Shown: positions 9,504 to 20,392, counted from the first letter of the stretch. The stretch: 64,000 bases of DNA from an uncultured Clostridium sp. (GCA_900553015.1 USBY01000006.1:37586-101585), one strand, 5' to 3'. Notes: a model not told the origin generated them from the letters alone. Numbers and translations are program-made.

Positions 9504-9539
9504 TTGTTTTCTCCTTCTTTATGTTAGTATTAAATCAAT

Positions 9540-9586
9540 AAAAGCAGATACAAAATTTACTACACTCCTATAAATTTTGTGTCCGC
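9540..9586 (-). terminator. Probable terminator after the CorA gene
   Basis: An imperfect inverted repeat (CAAAATTTA against TAAATTTTG, extended by flanking GC pairs) on the minus strand ends in TTTTATT, just past the CorA stop codon at 9595. Confidence 0.6.
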
Positions 9587-9594
9587 CATTTAAA

Positions 9595-10548
9595 TTAATT
9601 CAACATGTCTTTCTTTTTTAACCATACTACAGAAATTATAGTAAGTAATGTTGCTATAAAAATCATTATCCAAAATCCTAATGTATTCCCCTCAAATGGT
9701 AATTTTACATTCATTCCCCAAAAACTTGCAATCATTGTTGGTACTGCGATTATTATAGTAATTGAAGTTAATGATTTCATAACACCATTTAAGTTGTTTG
9801 ATATTATAGAAGCATATGCATCCATTGTACCATTTAAGATATCGCTATATACTTTACTCATTTCTATAGCCTGCTTATTTTCTATAATAGCATCTTCTAA
9901 TATGTCTTCATCTTCATCATATAATTTTATATTTTTTATTTTTAAAGTTCTTTCCATAACTGCTTCATTTGATCTTAATGAAGTAGTTATATATACTAAA
10001 GATTTCTCCAAACTTAATAATTTTAAAAGCTCTCTATTTTTCATAGAATTTTTTAATACATTTTCTGCAATTTCTGTTTCTTTATTAATCTTTTTTAGGT
10101 ATTCTAGATAATCTGAAGAATTGTTATACATCATTTGTAAAATAAATCTACTCTTTTTATATGTACAAAAACTTTTTACTTTCCCAGTTTCAAACTTTTT
10201 TATTAAACTACATTCTCTTAAAGTTACTGTTATGAAAAAGTCATCTCTTACTACAATCATACCTATAGGCATTGTTGCATACATATATCCACCATTTTGT
10301 GATTTCTCAGTAACTGGTATGTCTATAATGAATAATATTGTGTCATCTTCATCTTCTACGTCGATTCTGGCTTTTTCCTCATTATCTAGTGCGTATCTTA
10401 TAAAGTCTTCTTTTATATTAATATTTTGGCAAACTTCTTTTATTTCTTCTTCCGAAGGATCTACCATATGTATCCATGTTCCTCTTGTATATGTATCTAC
10501 ACTTTCTAATTTATTTGTTTCCATATTTGTATTATATAGTTTTATCAT
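9595..10548 (-). CDS. CorA-like magnesium/divalent cation transporter
   Basis: The 317-residue protein has the CorA architecture: a large soluble N-terminal domain, a long helix, and two C-terminal membrane spans (about 255-275 and 285-305). The defining GMN pore motif is present as FWGMNVKLPFEG between the spans. It acts in the cytoplasmic membrane as a homopentameric channel in characterised relatives. Some CorA-superfamily members carry Co2+, Ni2+ or Zn2+ instead of Mg2+, so specificity is open. AGGAGGGG lies 8 bases upstream of the ATG. Confidence 0.92.
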   Translation of the reverse strand: MIKLYNTNMETNKLESVDTYTRGTWIHMVDPSEEEIKEVCQNINIKEDFIRYALDNEEKARIDVEDEDDTILFIIDIPVTEKSQNGGYMYATMPIGMIVVRDDFFITVTLRECSLIKKFETGKVKSFCTYKKSRFILQMMYNNSSDYLEYLKKINKETEIAENVLKNSMKNRELLKLLSLEKSLVYITTSLRSNEAVMERTLKIKNIKLYDEDEDILEDAIIENKQAIEMSKVYSDILNGTMDAYASIISNNLNGVMKSLTSITIIIAVPTMIASFWGMNVKLPFEGNTLGFWIMIFIATLLTIISVVWLKKKDMLN

Positions 10549-10600
10549 ATTATAAACCCCTCCTACTCTTTTTATTTTGTTTGCCTTGTGAATTTAAAAA

Positions 10601-10628
10601 GGGATTTTAAGCAACGTCCCTAAATCCC
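10601..10628. repeat. GGGACGTTCC-type dispersed repeat (inverted orientation)
   Basis: GGGATTTTAAGCAACGTCCC followed by TAAATCCC; the complement reads GGGATTTAGGGACGTT. The flanking GGGATTT and AAATCCC can form a stem. It lies upstream of the CorA gene. Confidence 0.75.
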
Positions 10629-10640
10629 CCCTCTGTTAAA

Positions 10641-10670
10641 TATAGGAGCTTTAATACTAAAGCTCCTATA
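10641..10670 (-). terminator. Hairpin downstream of the surface-protein operon
   Basis: A perfect 13-bp stem (10641-10653 with 10658-10670, arm TATAGGAGCTTTA) lies about 50 bases past the stop of the 1543-residue gene on the minus strand. The following T run is short, so it may be a terminator or an mRNA end-stabilising hairpin. Confidence 0.55.
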
Positions 10671-10721
10671 AAACTCCTATTATTAAGTTTACATATTTTT
10701 TATTTTTTTGTCAAGTTCTTA

Positions 10722-13700
10722 CTATAAAACTTTCTTCTTTATTATTACAATTCCTGCTACTAATACTCCTAAACTAACTATAGCAATTACTATTAATGTT
10801 AACTGTCTGTTTGCACCAAATGGTACTACAAATGTTAATACTTCTGCTTTTCCAGTATCAACCTCTTCTATATTTTTAAGAGTTGATGGATATGTATTAC
10901 CTGGAATTTCTACTACTTCTTTATTCGTAGTATCTTCATAGTATGGTCTTCTACCATTAGCTATAGTCAATCTTATAACTTCTGCTATATTTTGTATTTC
11001 ATCGGCATTTGATGTGTCTTCTGTTCTTGCAATAACCCTTGTAAGTGTCATAACATCTTCCAATGATATATAGTCATCACTTCTTAAGTATTGAGTTGCT
11101 TCACCTGGTAAATTAGTTAATAATATTTCATCCACTGAATTTTTAGCTTCATCAAAAGCACCAGGCTCTAATAATGTTCCCCTATAATTATCTGGAAGTT
11201 TTATAGATTCATCTCTATTTGCAATTACTTGCCATAAATCAGCACTTTGTATAGTTTTTCCTGCAACTGCATATGAACCGTTTCCTGGATTTATAGCATA
11301 TGAAATCGTTCCGTATTGTTTTGTTAGTTCTACATCATATTGTAATGAATTTGGTATATAATCAATTATTGCTGTAGCTACAATTGTATTTTCGGTATTT
11401 CTATTTGAAACAACTCCTGTATAATAATATGATCTATCATTATAATCTAACTCGCTATGATTTCTTAAAGTTAAAGAATATCTTACAGTTAATGTAGAAC
11501 CATATAGTAAGTTTTCATCTACAGTACCTTGTACTAATCCGCTAGATGTCATATTTCCTCTATTATTATATTTGTTTTCTTTCCATGTTAAGTTAGAAGT
11601 TGACTGATTTGTATCGAATATAGTTGTACCATCTGTAGCTGTTAATTTAATATGTGATACATTCTTTTCTAATACAATTTTTGTTCTTGGTCTCTCTATT
11701 ATTCCGAAATCCACATTTTGTACTTTATATGATGTCTTTTCATTTTTCAAGTATTCAATTTCCATTGCCATTTTGGCTGTATTTGCAGTCATATATGTGT
11801 TCTCTGCTAATGTTGATAATAAGTTAGAATTACTTGTTCTTGTTGCATTTAATACAGTAGCAACATCATATTTATAATCTTTACTATATGAATTTACAGT
11901 CTCTCTTCTAGAGTAATCATCTGCTGCATCATTCTTACGTGGTGAAGTATTCTTATACCAATATAAATCTGAGTAATCTCCTTCTGTATAAATTGTAGAT
12001 TTATAATCTTGACCTGTATACATTTGATTATTCTTTTGAGGATTTACTAAACATTCATAATCACCATAAGTAAATTTAATTAGATAATCTCCTGGGATAT
12101 ATCCAGATAATGTGTAGCTTCCATCCTCGTTACTTCTCGTTTCTACTTTATTTAAAGTATCAACATCATCGTTATTTTGACAAAGTAATTCTACTTTTAC
12201 TTTATTTACAATATTTTCTCCACTTGCATATTGTCCATCACCAATTCTTTCATTATGATCTAATTTATCTTTAAGTGGTAAATCCTCGAATACAGTACCT
12301 GATATTGTTCTTTCTGTATCATCTCTTATAAGTTTTAATCCTGGTGCAACATCTGCATCATCTTCAAATACCGCACTACTGCGTTTTGTTTTTTCTGTAC
12401 CATCTAGGCTTTGGTAAGCATTAGTCTTTGATTGTTTTACAAAGTTTTGAACATTAGAAGATGTTGGGTTCATGTTGTCTGGTGTTGAGTCTATATCTAA
12501 TAAACCTGCAACAGCTCCTGCATTTGTTATTTTATTACCATTTAAGTCATATCTATCTGATGTATAAGTATTTCTATAACCTGCAATTTCTGCAAAGTTT
12601 TCTTCTAGTGTCTCTCCTGTTGATAGTAATTCTCTTAAGGTATCGTATGAAACTTTGTATTGCATAAAGATCCATTTCTTATCTGTTATTCCTTCATTTG
12701 CTATACCTGTTGTATGAATCTTATTATATGTCTTACCATTTCCAGATACACTACCTGAAGAACTCCAATTTATGGCTTTTCCATTCTCATCATAAGAATT
12801 TACTAATTGATATGATGTATCTGCATAATCATTTAAGTCTGTTATATATCCTGTAATTTTACCAACTGATTGGTTCTTTATTTGTATTTTATATGTTACA
12901 TATACTTGTAATTTATCTGGATCAGAATCATACTGTGCAGCTGATTTATATTGTAAGTCTGTTTTTCTTAGTTTTCTTTCATAATCAGGTATATCTGTAC
13001 CTCTTATCGTTACTTCTAAATCTTCTCCTGCACCATTATAATCATATGTATGGCTCTTACCATTTATTGTTACATCAACTTTTACTAAGTCTTTTCTTAA
13101 GTTCATATCAAATTCTTCTCTATCTTTTATACCAAAGTTAACGTTTTGTGTCTGTTCTGTAGTATTTGCTGCATTATATAATAATAAGTTTTGTAATCCA
13201 TTTGAGCCTGTATATGCATAGATCATAAACATTTCATTGTTAGTATCATCTCTATCTGGATATTTATGATTTGCATCTACTTGTGCAAATTTATTATTAA
13301 ATGAATTTCTATTTTGTGTTCCATCTGTTGCATATGATCTTTCTGCAACTGTTGTATCTACCTTATTATTACCTGTTCCAGTATATTTCTTTTGAGTTTG
13401 ATATGTTGTTGGTTCATAAAGTTGTCCATTATATTTAAATCTTACATAATAACTCTTAGATGGATCTAGTTTGTCAAACTCATAGTATCCATTGTTATTT
13501 GTACTTGTTTGCGCTACTTGTTTTCTTGATGAATCAAATAATACTACTTCTATTCCTGGTAACATTTTATCGCCAGTACTTAAAATACCATCTTCACTTC
13601 CATCTTTTTGTGCTAAATTATCTTTAAATACCTTACCTGCTATTTTTAAAGTTAATGTTACTGGTATTCCATTATTACTAATAGTACTTTTATCTCCTGA

Positions 13701-15353
13701 AGCATTTATTTTATCTGAAGCAACAATTTCAAAGTATATCATTGTATTTGATCCTCTATAATATTGCATTGCTTGAGAACCTTTAAATCCTTTAAGCGAA
13801 CTACTTAATGTAATCGTTTTCGTATAGTTATTTCCGCTTTTTGTCCATCCATTTGATTTTCCGTCTTGAATTTTTAGTCCAGTACTTGGCTCATCTACCA
13901 AAGTTACTTTTGTACCTGGAGGAGAGCTTCCTGGTCCTATATTATATATTACCCATTGATACTCTACAATGTCCCCATTGTATACATATGGCACTCCATT
14001 AGAATTAAGCTCACTTGCATCACAATATTTTTTATAGTCTGGATATGTTACACTTTTAACTGAAGCATTATTCTTTCCTTTATTATTAACTGTTATTGTT
14101 GGCACTTCGTTTACTGTAAATATTCTTGTATATGAACCATCTTCTTGCTTTCTTTGGATTGATTTTATATATTTATATTTAACTATAACTGGTTCTGCTG
14201 GTGGAACTTTTAAAGTAAGTTCTGTTGAACCTGGTACATCTTGAGTATTAAACACTGCAATTCTTTGGTTCTCTCCACCGGCAAAAAGCATTATTCTGGT
14301 TGCATGAACAGAATTTCCTGTACCTGTTAATTTTATGCTTTTAATATCCTCTGCTATATCACGAATTTTAATATAAAAATCCGTATCGTTAGCAATTTTG
14401 TCCATTCCAATTGCATTCTTAGAAGAATCTAGTATCGCTATATTTGATGTTGTATATGTTGTAGTTGCTGTTTCAATAGTTACTCCAGTAACTTTTGCGC
14501 TTCCAGTTTTCTTGATTCTATATGGTCCTAAAATAGTTTCTTTATCTGTATATTCTATATCTGGATCTCCTACTGATGTATTTGTAATTCCTCCTACACC
14601 ATTTACTCTGTCTTCGGCATATCTTCTTGCTTCCTCATATACTGATGTATAATCATATTGTGTATCTCCTTTGTATCCATATATTCTTTGCCACTGTTGC
14701 CCTTTCCATTGAGATACACCACCTGTATATTCATCTTCGGAATATTTACTTCCTGCCATTATATTAAAAACACTATTGTAATTTTTAGCATAATTACAAA
14801 ATACAAAGAAATTTGTAGAATACCATCCATCTATAACGCTCTGTGAACTACTGTTAGCATCTTGTATTCCAGAATTTCCATGTAACATCCAGTTTGCAAT
14901 TCCTGCCAAGAAACGAGCTCTTTTTACAACATCTGAATTTGTTATTCTCTGTGCTCCTGCGGTTCCATAATATGCTCCTGATGCTACATATACATTTAAA
15001 CCTGTCCAATCTGATAACTTAGTATTATATTTATTGTCTATATCTACAATTGCTTGTAACCTATATGATGATCCATAATTTCCGTCTGCTGTGTGGTCTG
15101 GGTCAAAACACGCAGCAGTTGATTTCCAAATTGTAGCATCTTGTGTTCCATCTCCTACATATAAATCAACTGTTGTTGTGTCTGTATAATCATATGATAA
15201 GAAATCAGTTGGATTAGAAAATGCTTTGTTAGCAATATCTTTATCTGTTATCCCTTCTACCACATTTGTAAATATTATAGCCATTCCTATTATTATAACT
15301 ATTAATAAGGCAAGATTAATTAAGATTTTCTTTTTTGTTTCTTTATTTTCCAT
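10722..15353 (-). CDS. Giant membrane-anchored surface protein with SdrD B-like domains
   Basis: A 1543-residue exported protein. A signal anchor (about residues 8-28, LINLALLIVIIIGMAIIF) opens it. An unrecognised region of about 250 residues follows, then immunoglobulin-like and DUF11-like segments. Two Cna-B/SdrD B-like repeats follow, near 570-690 (GKVFKDNLAQKDGSEDG, with EVVLFDSS and NNNGYYEFDKL) and 1015-1125 (ISGTVFEDL, VKVELLCQNND, NEDGSYTLSGY). It ends with a membrane span (about 1516-1538) and KKKVL, with no LPXTG sorting motif, so it is probably held by the membrane. Its start overlaps the upstream surface-protein gene by 11 bases and GGGGAGGG lies within that gene, so the pair is translationally coupled. 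Likely role: adhesin or envelope scaffold (inference). Confidence 0.8.
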   Translation of the reverse strand: MENKETKKKILINLALLIVIIIGMAIIFTNVVEGITDKDIANKAFSNPTDFLSYDYTDTTTVDLYVGDGTQDATIWKSTAACFDPDHTADGNYGSSYRLQAIVDIDNKYNTKLSDWTGLNVYVASGAYYGTAGAQRITNSDVVKRARFLAGIANWMLHGNSGIQDANSSSQSVIDGWYSTNFFVFCNYAKNYNSVFNIMAGSKYSEDEYTGGVSQWKGQQWQRIYGYKGDTQYDYTSVYEEARRYAEDRVNGVGGITNTSVGDPDIEYTDKETILGPYRIKKTGSAKVTGVTIETATTTYTTSNIAILDSSKNAIGMDKIANDTDFYIKIRDIAEDIKSIKLTGTGNSVHATRIMLFAGGENQRIAVFNTQDVPGSTELTLKVPPAEPVIVKYKYIKSIQRKQEDGSYTRIFTVNEVPTITVNNKGKNNASVKSVTYPDYKKYCDASELNSNGVPYVYNGDIVEYQWVIYNIGPGSSPPGTKVTLVDEPSTGLKIQDGKSNGWTKSGNNYTKTITLSSSLKGFKGSQAMQYYRGSNTMIYFEIVASDKINASGDKSTISNNGIPVTLTLKIAGKVFKDNLAQKDGSEDGILSTGDKMLPGIEVVLFDSSRKQVAQTSTNNNGYYEFDKLDPSKSYYVRFKYNGQLYEPTTYQTQKKYTGTGNNKVDTTVAERSYATDGTQNRNSFNNKFAQVDANHKYPDRDDTNNEMFMIYAYTGSNGLQNLLLYNAANTTEQTQNVNFGIKDREEFDMNLRKDLVKVDVTINGKSHTYDYNGAGEDLEVTIRGTDIPDYERKLRKTDLQYKSAAQYDSDPDKLQVYVTYKIQIKNQSVGKITGYITDLNDYADTSYQLVNSYDENGKAINWSSSGSVSGNGKTYNKIHTTGIANEGITDKKWIFMQYKVSYDTLRELLSTGETLEENFAEIAGYRNTYTSDRYDLNGNKITNAGAVAGLLDIDSTPDNMNPTSSNVQNFVKQSKTNAYQSLDGTEKTKRSSAVFEDDADVAPGLKLIRDDTERTISGTVFEDLPLKDKLDHNERIGDGQYASGENIVNKVKVELLCQNNDDVDTLNKVETRSNEDGSYTLSGYIPGDYLIKFTYGDYECLVNPQKNNQMYTGQDYKSTIYTEGDYSDLYWYKNTSPRKNDAADDYSRRETVNSYSKDYKYDVATVLNATRTSNSNLLSTLAENTYMTANTAKMAMEIEYLKNEKTSYKVQNVDFGIIERPRTKIVLEKNVSHIKLTATDGTTIFDTNQSTSNLTWKENKYNNRGNMTSSGLVQGTVDENLLYGSTLTVRYSLTLRNHSELDYNDRSYYYTGVVSNRNTENTIVATAIIDYIPNSLQYDVELTKQYGTISYAINPGNGSYAVAGKTIQSADLWQVIANRDESIKLPDNYRGTLLEPGAFDEAKNSVDEILLTNLPGEATQYLRSDDYISLEDVMTLTRVIARTEDTSNADEIQNIAEVIRLTIANGRRPYYEDTTNKEVVEIPGNTYPSTLKNIEEVDTGKAEVLTFVVPFGANRQLTLIVIAIVSLGVLVAGIVIIKKKVL

Positions 15354-18300
15354 TCTTTCTTAACCCTCCCCTTCTTTTTATAATAATTCTAGCTATTAAT
15401 ACTAAGATAGCTAATATTAAGATTATTAATATTGTTATTTGTACTGCACCTGTTTTTACTCCTATAATTAATTGTGCTGTATTATTTTCACTATTAATAT
15501 CTATATTTAGATTTGCATTCTCGCTTTGTACATTTGAAATATCTGCTTTATTTACAACATTCTTTCCTTCTCCTTGGCTTCCTGTTGTAGTTGTCATAGT
15601 TAATTTTATAGATTTTGTTTCTCCTGCACCAATAGTAGTATTTTCTAATTGATTTGTTGCTAAGTCATTTCCTTTACTATACCAATTTCCTGAAGTATCT
15701 TTTAATTGTAAATCACTGCTTGGTGTATCTACTATTTCTTGAATTGTCTCTGCAGTTTCTCCTTGGTTTTGTATATCTATTGTATATTCGATTTCTATTT
15801 GTGCATTTGCCATTTCCTTAGAAGCTATTTCAACTTTTGCTATTTGTTTTCTATCAAAGTTATATGTTTTTGTACTTTTATTTGTTTTTACTGTAACTTT
15901 TGTTATTGTTTTTGAAATATTTAATTTTCTAGCTGAGAATTCAATAAATCCAGCATTTATATTGTTTAAATCGCTATCTTCTACTGTTAATTCTTCTGTT
16001 GCTGCTACTTTCTTTCTTTGACCATTTTCTTCTATCTCTGCTTCTAATACATCAGAATTACTATTTTCATCAATACCATTTGCTTTGTAAGGTGATAAAT
16101 AATATTTTGAAGTATCATATTCAAATATAACTCTATAATTACCATTCTCTACTTCATTAAATTCATAATATCCATTTGAACTAGAAGTAGTTTCTTGCAA
16201 TATTGTTCCTGTCCCAGTAATTAATAATACTCTAATATCAGGAATATTTACTTCTGAAGAATCTTTTACCCCATCTTTGTCTGCATCATTCCATGTAAAT
16301 CCATTTATCGAAATATTAGTTCCTGGATTATCTGGGTCTGGATCTGGGTTTGGCTCATCGCCACCACCTGGTTCTCCAGAGATTTCATCAACTATTTTAT
16401 GTTTTATTGTATTAGATGTTTGCTCTTTTTTTACCTGCCTTGAATTTAATGTAACTGTATTTGATATTTCTGTATTATTATTTAAATATGTATTAATTGT
16501 AGTCTCGATTACTAATTTTACTTGTTCTTTTGCTTGTATTGTTGCCGGTATAGAAATAACTTGTCCATTTACAGTAAGTTCTGTCTGTTGTCCATTTTGT
16601 TCTAAGTATGCTCTATTTACTACTGCATTTTCTGGAACATCATCTGTAATCGTAACATCTGCTGCAATATCACCTTCATTTGTAATCTCTGTTGTGTAAA
16701 TTAAGTTATCATCTTGTTTTACTTGATCTGCAATATTAGCTGTTTGTTCTAATTTAAATGTTGTTAAAGATTTATTTACAGTAAAATCTAATTGTCCAGA
16801 TAAATACTCCTCATCATTATAAAGTGCATTACAGAATGTATAGAATGTATTTGTTTTTAATCCGTCTTCTAAAGGATTAAATAATGCATATGTATAAATA
16901 ACTACTGTTTGTCCTGCTGGAATACTTTTTACTGTATATTTTAATGTATTGTCTTTGTTCTCTATTATTTCTGCATTATTTGTTGGTGTTGAATCTAATA
17001 TTTGTTCTGTAATTACAACATTCTTTGTATAATAAAATGAAACTACTAAGTCATTTATATCTTCATTAGATAAATTCTTGATTTTCATTCCAAATATTGC
17101 TGCTCCATCTTCTGTTAAAGAATCTGGATATCCAGTTGTTGTTCCTGGATCTAATAAAATTTGTAGTTTAGCATCTTTTATTGGATTCTCTATAGATTTT
17201 ATTTCTTTTTCACTAATAGAATCTGCAGCTATTTTTATAGTCGCTTGAGTTGAACTATTATCTCCTGCTTTCTTTACAATTACTTGGTAGTTTAATTCAA
17301 CTTCTTCACCTGCACCTAAACTTTCTATTGTAAATTCTTGTTCTTTTTTGTCTGGTACTTCATAAAATCCTTGGTTAACAAGATCTTCTGTAACTTGTTT
17401 TGTCATAAATTCATAAAATACTGCATTTGTATTTGTTGCTGTAAGTTTTATATTATTTATAGTTTTATCTGTTGTGTTCGTTAATTTAATAATATATTTA
17501 AGGTTTTGCTCATCATGTACATCTTCTCCAGCTTGTAATGAAACATTTCCTTTTACTACAGATATTTCTGTTTTTATCTCTGATTCATCAACTGTAGATG
17601 CTTCTGGGTCTGCCTCATTTAATTGCATATCTTCTGTAGAAACTTTAATTCCAGACCAGTTATTTACTTCATTTTCATTTTGCTTTGCATTTGCTATAAA
17701 TGCAACATATGAGCTTTTACTATATGATATATTTTCTGGTATTTTTAGGTCATACTCGATTGTTACTGTATCACCTTTATTTAAATTTGAATTATCAAAT
17801 GATATTTTAAATAAATTACTATTTTCAGTTTTAGTCTCTGACCAGTTTTCATTATCTTCTGAATAATATATTTTAGCATCATCTCTGTTTATATAAACAT
17901 TTCCTACAATTTCACCATTAAAGTTTGAATTAATAGAATTTTCTCCTAAAGTATATTGTCTATCTTCTATTGGTGTCATTCCAACTAGTTCAAAGTTATT
18001 TACAGTATTATCAAAATTATTTACTACTGTTTCTTTTACATGAATTGTTTGTTCTACTGTATTTGCTCTTAATTTTACTTCTTTTAACTCTTTGTTCTTT
18101 GATGTTGTTCCATTTACTTCTGTTTGCATTACAAATCCATATGGAGCTGTTATTTTTATAGGAACATTATATGTACCATTATTATCATATGTTATGGCTT
18201 TTTCATTTGTATATACATATGTAATATTAGTATCTCTTGATGTTAAGTCTTGATATGTTTTTACAGTTCCACTTATAGAAATTTGTGTGTTTGCAGTTAT

Positions 18301-20166
18301 ATCATTATTTAAATATTCTTGTTGTTCTCCTGTTACATATATTGTTAATGTTTTCGTTCCGTCAGGATTGTTTACCATATTGCTACTTTGTAAACGCAAT
18401 CCATTTTCAAAAGACATACCAATTTGTTCTATATTTACAGTTTCAAATTCACTTGGGAATATTACTTGTAATACTGGATTTTTGTATAAATCGTAGTCCA
18501 TATTTTGTGTGTTTAAATTTAATTTCATATTTATTTTAGATTCATTATCTATTGTATAGAATTCTGTTTTATCTATTTCCATTGTAGATTTAGTAACTGT
18601 ATTATATAGGTTAATATTTTTTTCTGTAGTATTAGAGTAAATCATATTGTTTGTCTCAAATACTAGTTTTAATTGATTTATTGCTTTTAATTCATCATTG
18701 CTTATTCCATGATTACTTATAATTTTTTTACTACTATTTATATGAATATTTCCTATTTTTGCTGGATCTTTTATTACAATTTTAATTCTTGATACATTTT
18801 CATAATTTACTACTATATTTCCATTTTCATCTGCCTGTGTATCTTTATTAATAGTAATTATTAGATTTCCAGTATTTTCGTCATATATTTCTAAAGAACC
18901 TTTATCTCCTAATATTTCTGTAACTTCTGCTTTTGATATTGCTGTTCTTGTATAAGATGTTTTATTTGTTATATTTAAATTTGTTTCATCTCCAACTAAA
19001 GTGTTTTCTTTTTCTGTTATTTCTATATTTCTATTTGGTAAAATGTATTGTATTTGTACATTCATATTTACATCATAAGGTGTTTCGTATTTTTGCCAAT
19101 ACATATATCCTTTGCTTATATTTTCTGCACTACTTATATCTACTTTAGTTGTTTGATTTGTTTTCTCTTTCTCTAAATTATTTTCGAAAGAAATATTAGT
19201 TTCATTTAAATTATATGGTTTTACTTTTAAGTTTTGCTTTACATTAATATTTACCTTGTCTAGATTAAATTGACTTCCATATACATATATAACATCATAG
19301 TTTATATTTCCTAATAAATTATTTATCTCATTATTTTCATTTGAAGTATTTTCTTTTCTTATTAAAAGGGTTTTATTTTCCTTATCGTAAGTAAATTCAT
19401 TTTCAGAAAGTTTCTTTCCATTTTCAGTTATATCTATTTCTTCTGGAATAGTTCCATTTATCTCTGGCACATTTGAACTAAATTCTACATATTCCATAGG
19501 TACTGTAATGTTATTAATTGTTCCTAGTGTATTAGTAATTACTATAGACTTTCCATCAGCCTCGATATAGTTTTCTATATTTGTTTGTAATGCTCCTTCC
19601 ACATTAGATATCCATTTTAACCTTACAGCTATGTTACCTGATATATTTTTATTTGATTTCTGGCTATCAGTATATGTTCCTTCTAAAGTTATTTCTGTAT
19701 CTCTTTCTAAATCAGTTAAGTTAACCTTGTCACCAGCTTTATAACTTATTTTTACAGGAATTTCTACATTTTCTGATATTTGATTAAGTTCTATACTGTT
19801 TTCTGTTTCATTTACACTTTTGATAAGTGTATTTGACTTCAATTCTTCATAATTTATTGCAAAATTTGGATTATTTAAATTGATTTTTGCATTTTGAATA
19901 ATTCCCTCTTGCAATGAAATATTGAAATACAAATAATTTTCATCTTTTGTATTTACTTCAGCCATATGAACTTTATCTTCCCCGTTTTTTAAATACGCAT
20001 CAAAATTAACCTTTCTATCTCCTGCCTCAGTTTTTTGATTTTCATACTCGCTAACTGCTGCAGCTACTTCTGATAGAAAAGTTCCATAAGAAGATATAAT
20101 TACCATCACGATAATTAATGCTGAAATAAATTTACTGCATATACTTAATTTCTTTTCTTTTTCCAT
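15343..20166 (-). CDS. Giant membrane-anchored surface protein with DUF11-like and SdrD B-like domains
   Basis: A 1607-residue exported protein and first gene of the surface-protein pair. The start at 20166 is preferred over one 24 bases upstream because TGAGGGGTGT precedes it. A signal peptide (about residues 8-35, ending near FLSEVAAA) is followed by about 800 residues of Asn/Thr/Glu-rich beta-type repeats. DUF11-like segments lie near 865 and 1134 (TEITNEGDIAADVTITDDVP). A Gly/Pro/Asp linker (GGGDEPNPDPDPDNPG) precedes one SdrD B-like domain (about 1283-1400, GFTWNDADKDGVKDSSE, SSNGYYEFNEV). It ends with a membrane span (about 1573-1597) and RRGGLRKNGK. Its architecture matches that of its partner, suggesting that the two act together on the cell surface. 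No sortase motif or sortase gene is seen. Confidence 0.8.
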   Translation of the reverse strand: MEKEKKLSICSKFISALIIVMVIISSYGTFLSEVAAAVSEYENQKTEAGDRKVNFDAYLKNGEDKVHMAEVNTKDENYLYFNISLQEGIIQNAKINLNNPNFAINYEELKSNTLIKSVNETENSIELNQISENVEIPVKISYKAGDKVNLTDLERDTEITLEGTYTDSQKSNKNISGNIAVRLKWISNVEGALQTNIENYIEADGKSIVITNTLGTINNITVPMEYVEFSSNVPEINGTIPEEIDITENGKKLSENEFTYDKENKTLLIRKENTSNENNEINNLLGNINYDVIYVYGSQFNLDKVNINVKQNLKVKPYNLNETNISFENNLEKEKTNQTTKVDISSAENISKGYMYWQKYETPYDVNMNVQIQYILPNRNIEITEKENTLVGDETNLNITNKTSYTRTAISKAEVTEILGDKGSLEIYDENTGNLIITINKDTQADENGNIVVNYENVSRIKIVIKDPAKIGNIHINSSKKIISNHGISNDELKAINQLKLVFETNNMIYSNTTEKNINLYNTVTKSTMEIDKTEFYTIDNESKINMKLNLNTQNMDYDLYKNPVLQVIFPSEFETVNIEQIGMSFENGLRLQSSNMVNNPDGTKTLTIYVTGEQQEYLNNDITANTQISISGTVKTYQDLTSRDTNITYVYTNEKAITYDNNGTYNVPIKITAPYGFVMQTEVNGTTSKNKELKEVKLRANTVEQTIHVKETVVNNFDNTVNNFELVGMTPIEDRQYTLGENSINSNFNGEIVGNVYINRDDAKIYYSEDNENWSETKTENSNLFKISFDNSNLNKGDTVTIEYDLKIPENISYSKSSYVAFIANAKQNENEVNNWSGIKVSTEDMQLNEADPEASTVDESEIKTEISVVKGNVSLQAGEDVHDEQNLKYIIKLTNTTDKTINNIKLTATNTNAVFYEFMTKQVTEDLVNQGFYEVPDKKEQEFTIESLGAGEEVELNYQVIVKKAGDNSSTQATIKIAADSISEKEIKSIENPIKDAKLQILLDPGTTTGYPDSLTEDGAAIFGMKIKNLSNEDINDLVVSFYYTKNVVITEQILDSTPTNNAEIIENKDNTLKYTVKSIPAGQTVVIYTYALFNPLEDGLKTNTFYTFCNALYNDEEYLSGQLDFTVNKSLTTFKLEQTANIADQVKQDDNLIYTTEITNEGDIAADVTITDDVPENAVVNRAYLEQNGQQTELTVNGQVISIPATIQAKEQVKLVIETTINTYLNNNTEISNTVTLNSRQVKKEQTSNTIKHKIVDEISGEPGGGDEPNPDPDPDNPGTNISINGFTWNDADKDGVKDSSEVNIPDIRVLLITGTGTILQETTSSSNGYYEFNEVENGNYRVIFEYDTSKYYLSPYKANGIDENSNSDVLEAEIEENGQRKKVAATEELTVEDSDLNNINAGFIEFSARKLNISKTITKVTVKTNKSTKTYNFDRKQIAKVEIASKEMANAQIEIEYTIDIQNQGETAETIQEIVDTPSSDLQLKDTSGNWYSKGNDLATNQLENTTIGAGETKSIKLTMTTTTGSQGEGKNVVNKADISNVQSENANLNIDINSENNTAQLIIGVKTGAVQITILIILILAILVLIARIIIKRRGGLRKNGK

Positions 20167-20205
20167 AGGAACACCCCTCATAATTTGCATAAATATATAT
20201 AATAA

Positions 20206-20234
20206 AATATAACAATATAAAGCTTTTAGTTCAA
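20206..20234 (-). promoter_or_regulatory. Candidate promoter of the surface-protein operon
   Basis: On the minus strand TTGAAC (20229-20234) is followed after 17 bases by TATATT (20206-20211), about 40 bases upstream of the first surface-protein start. Confidence 0.4.
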
Positions 20235-20341
20235 TATACTTATTTTTTGTCTTTTTTTATCGTATTAGATGCCTTTACGGATGTTCATTTCATTAAATTA
20301 TTACAATTCCATTAAATATTTATTTTCTTTTTATTACACAC

Positions 20342-20392
20342 AAAAAAAGACACTATAAAATTGTTGCTTCAATTTTAATATAGTGTCTTTAT
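20342..20392 (-). terminator. Terminator after the M23 peptidase gene
   Basis: A long stem on the minus strand (AAAGACACTATA arm against TATAGTGTCTTT, with extra AT pairs) is followed by seven T, 32 bases past the peptidase stop. Confidence 0.85.

Noticed and set aside
12461..18540. Several long plus-strand ORFs opposite the surface-protein genes
   Set aside because: They are antisense shadows: Leu/Tyr-rich translations with no binding sites, lying within well-supported minus-strand genes.
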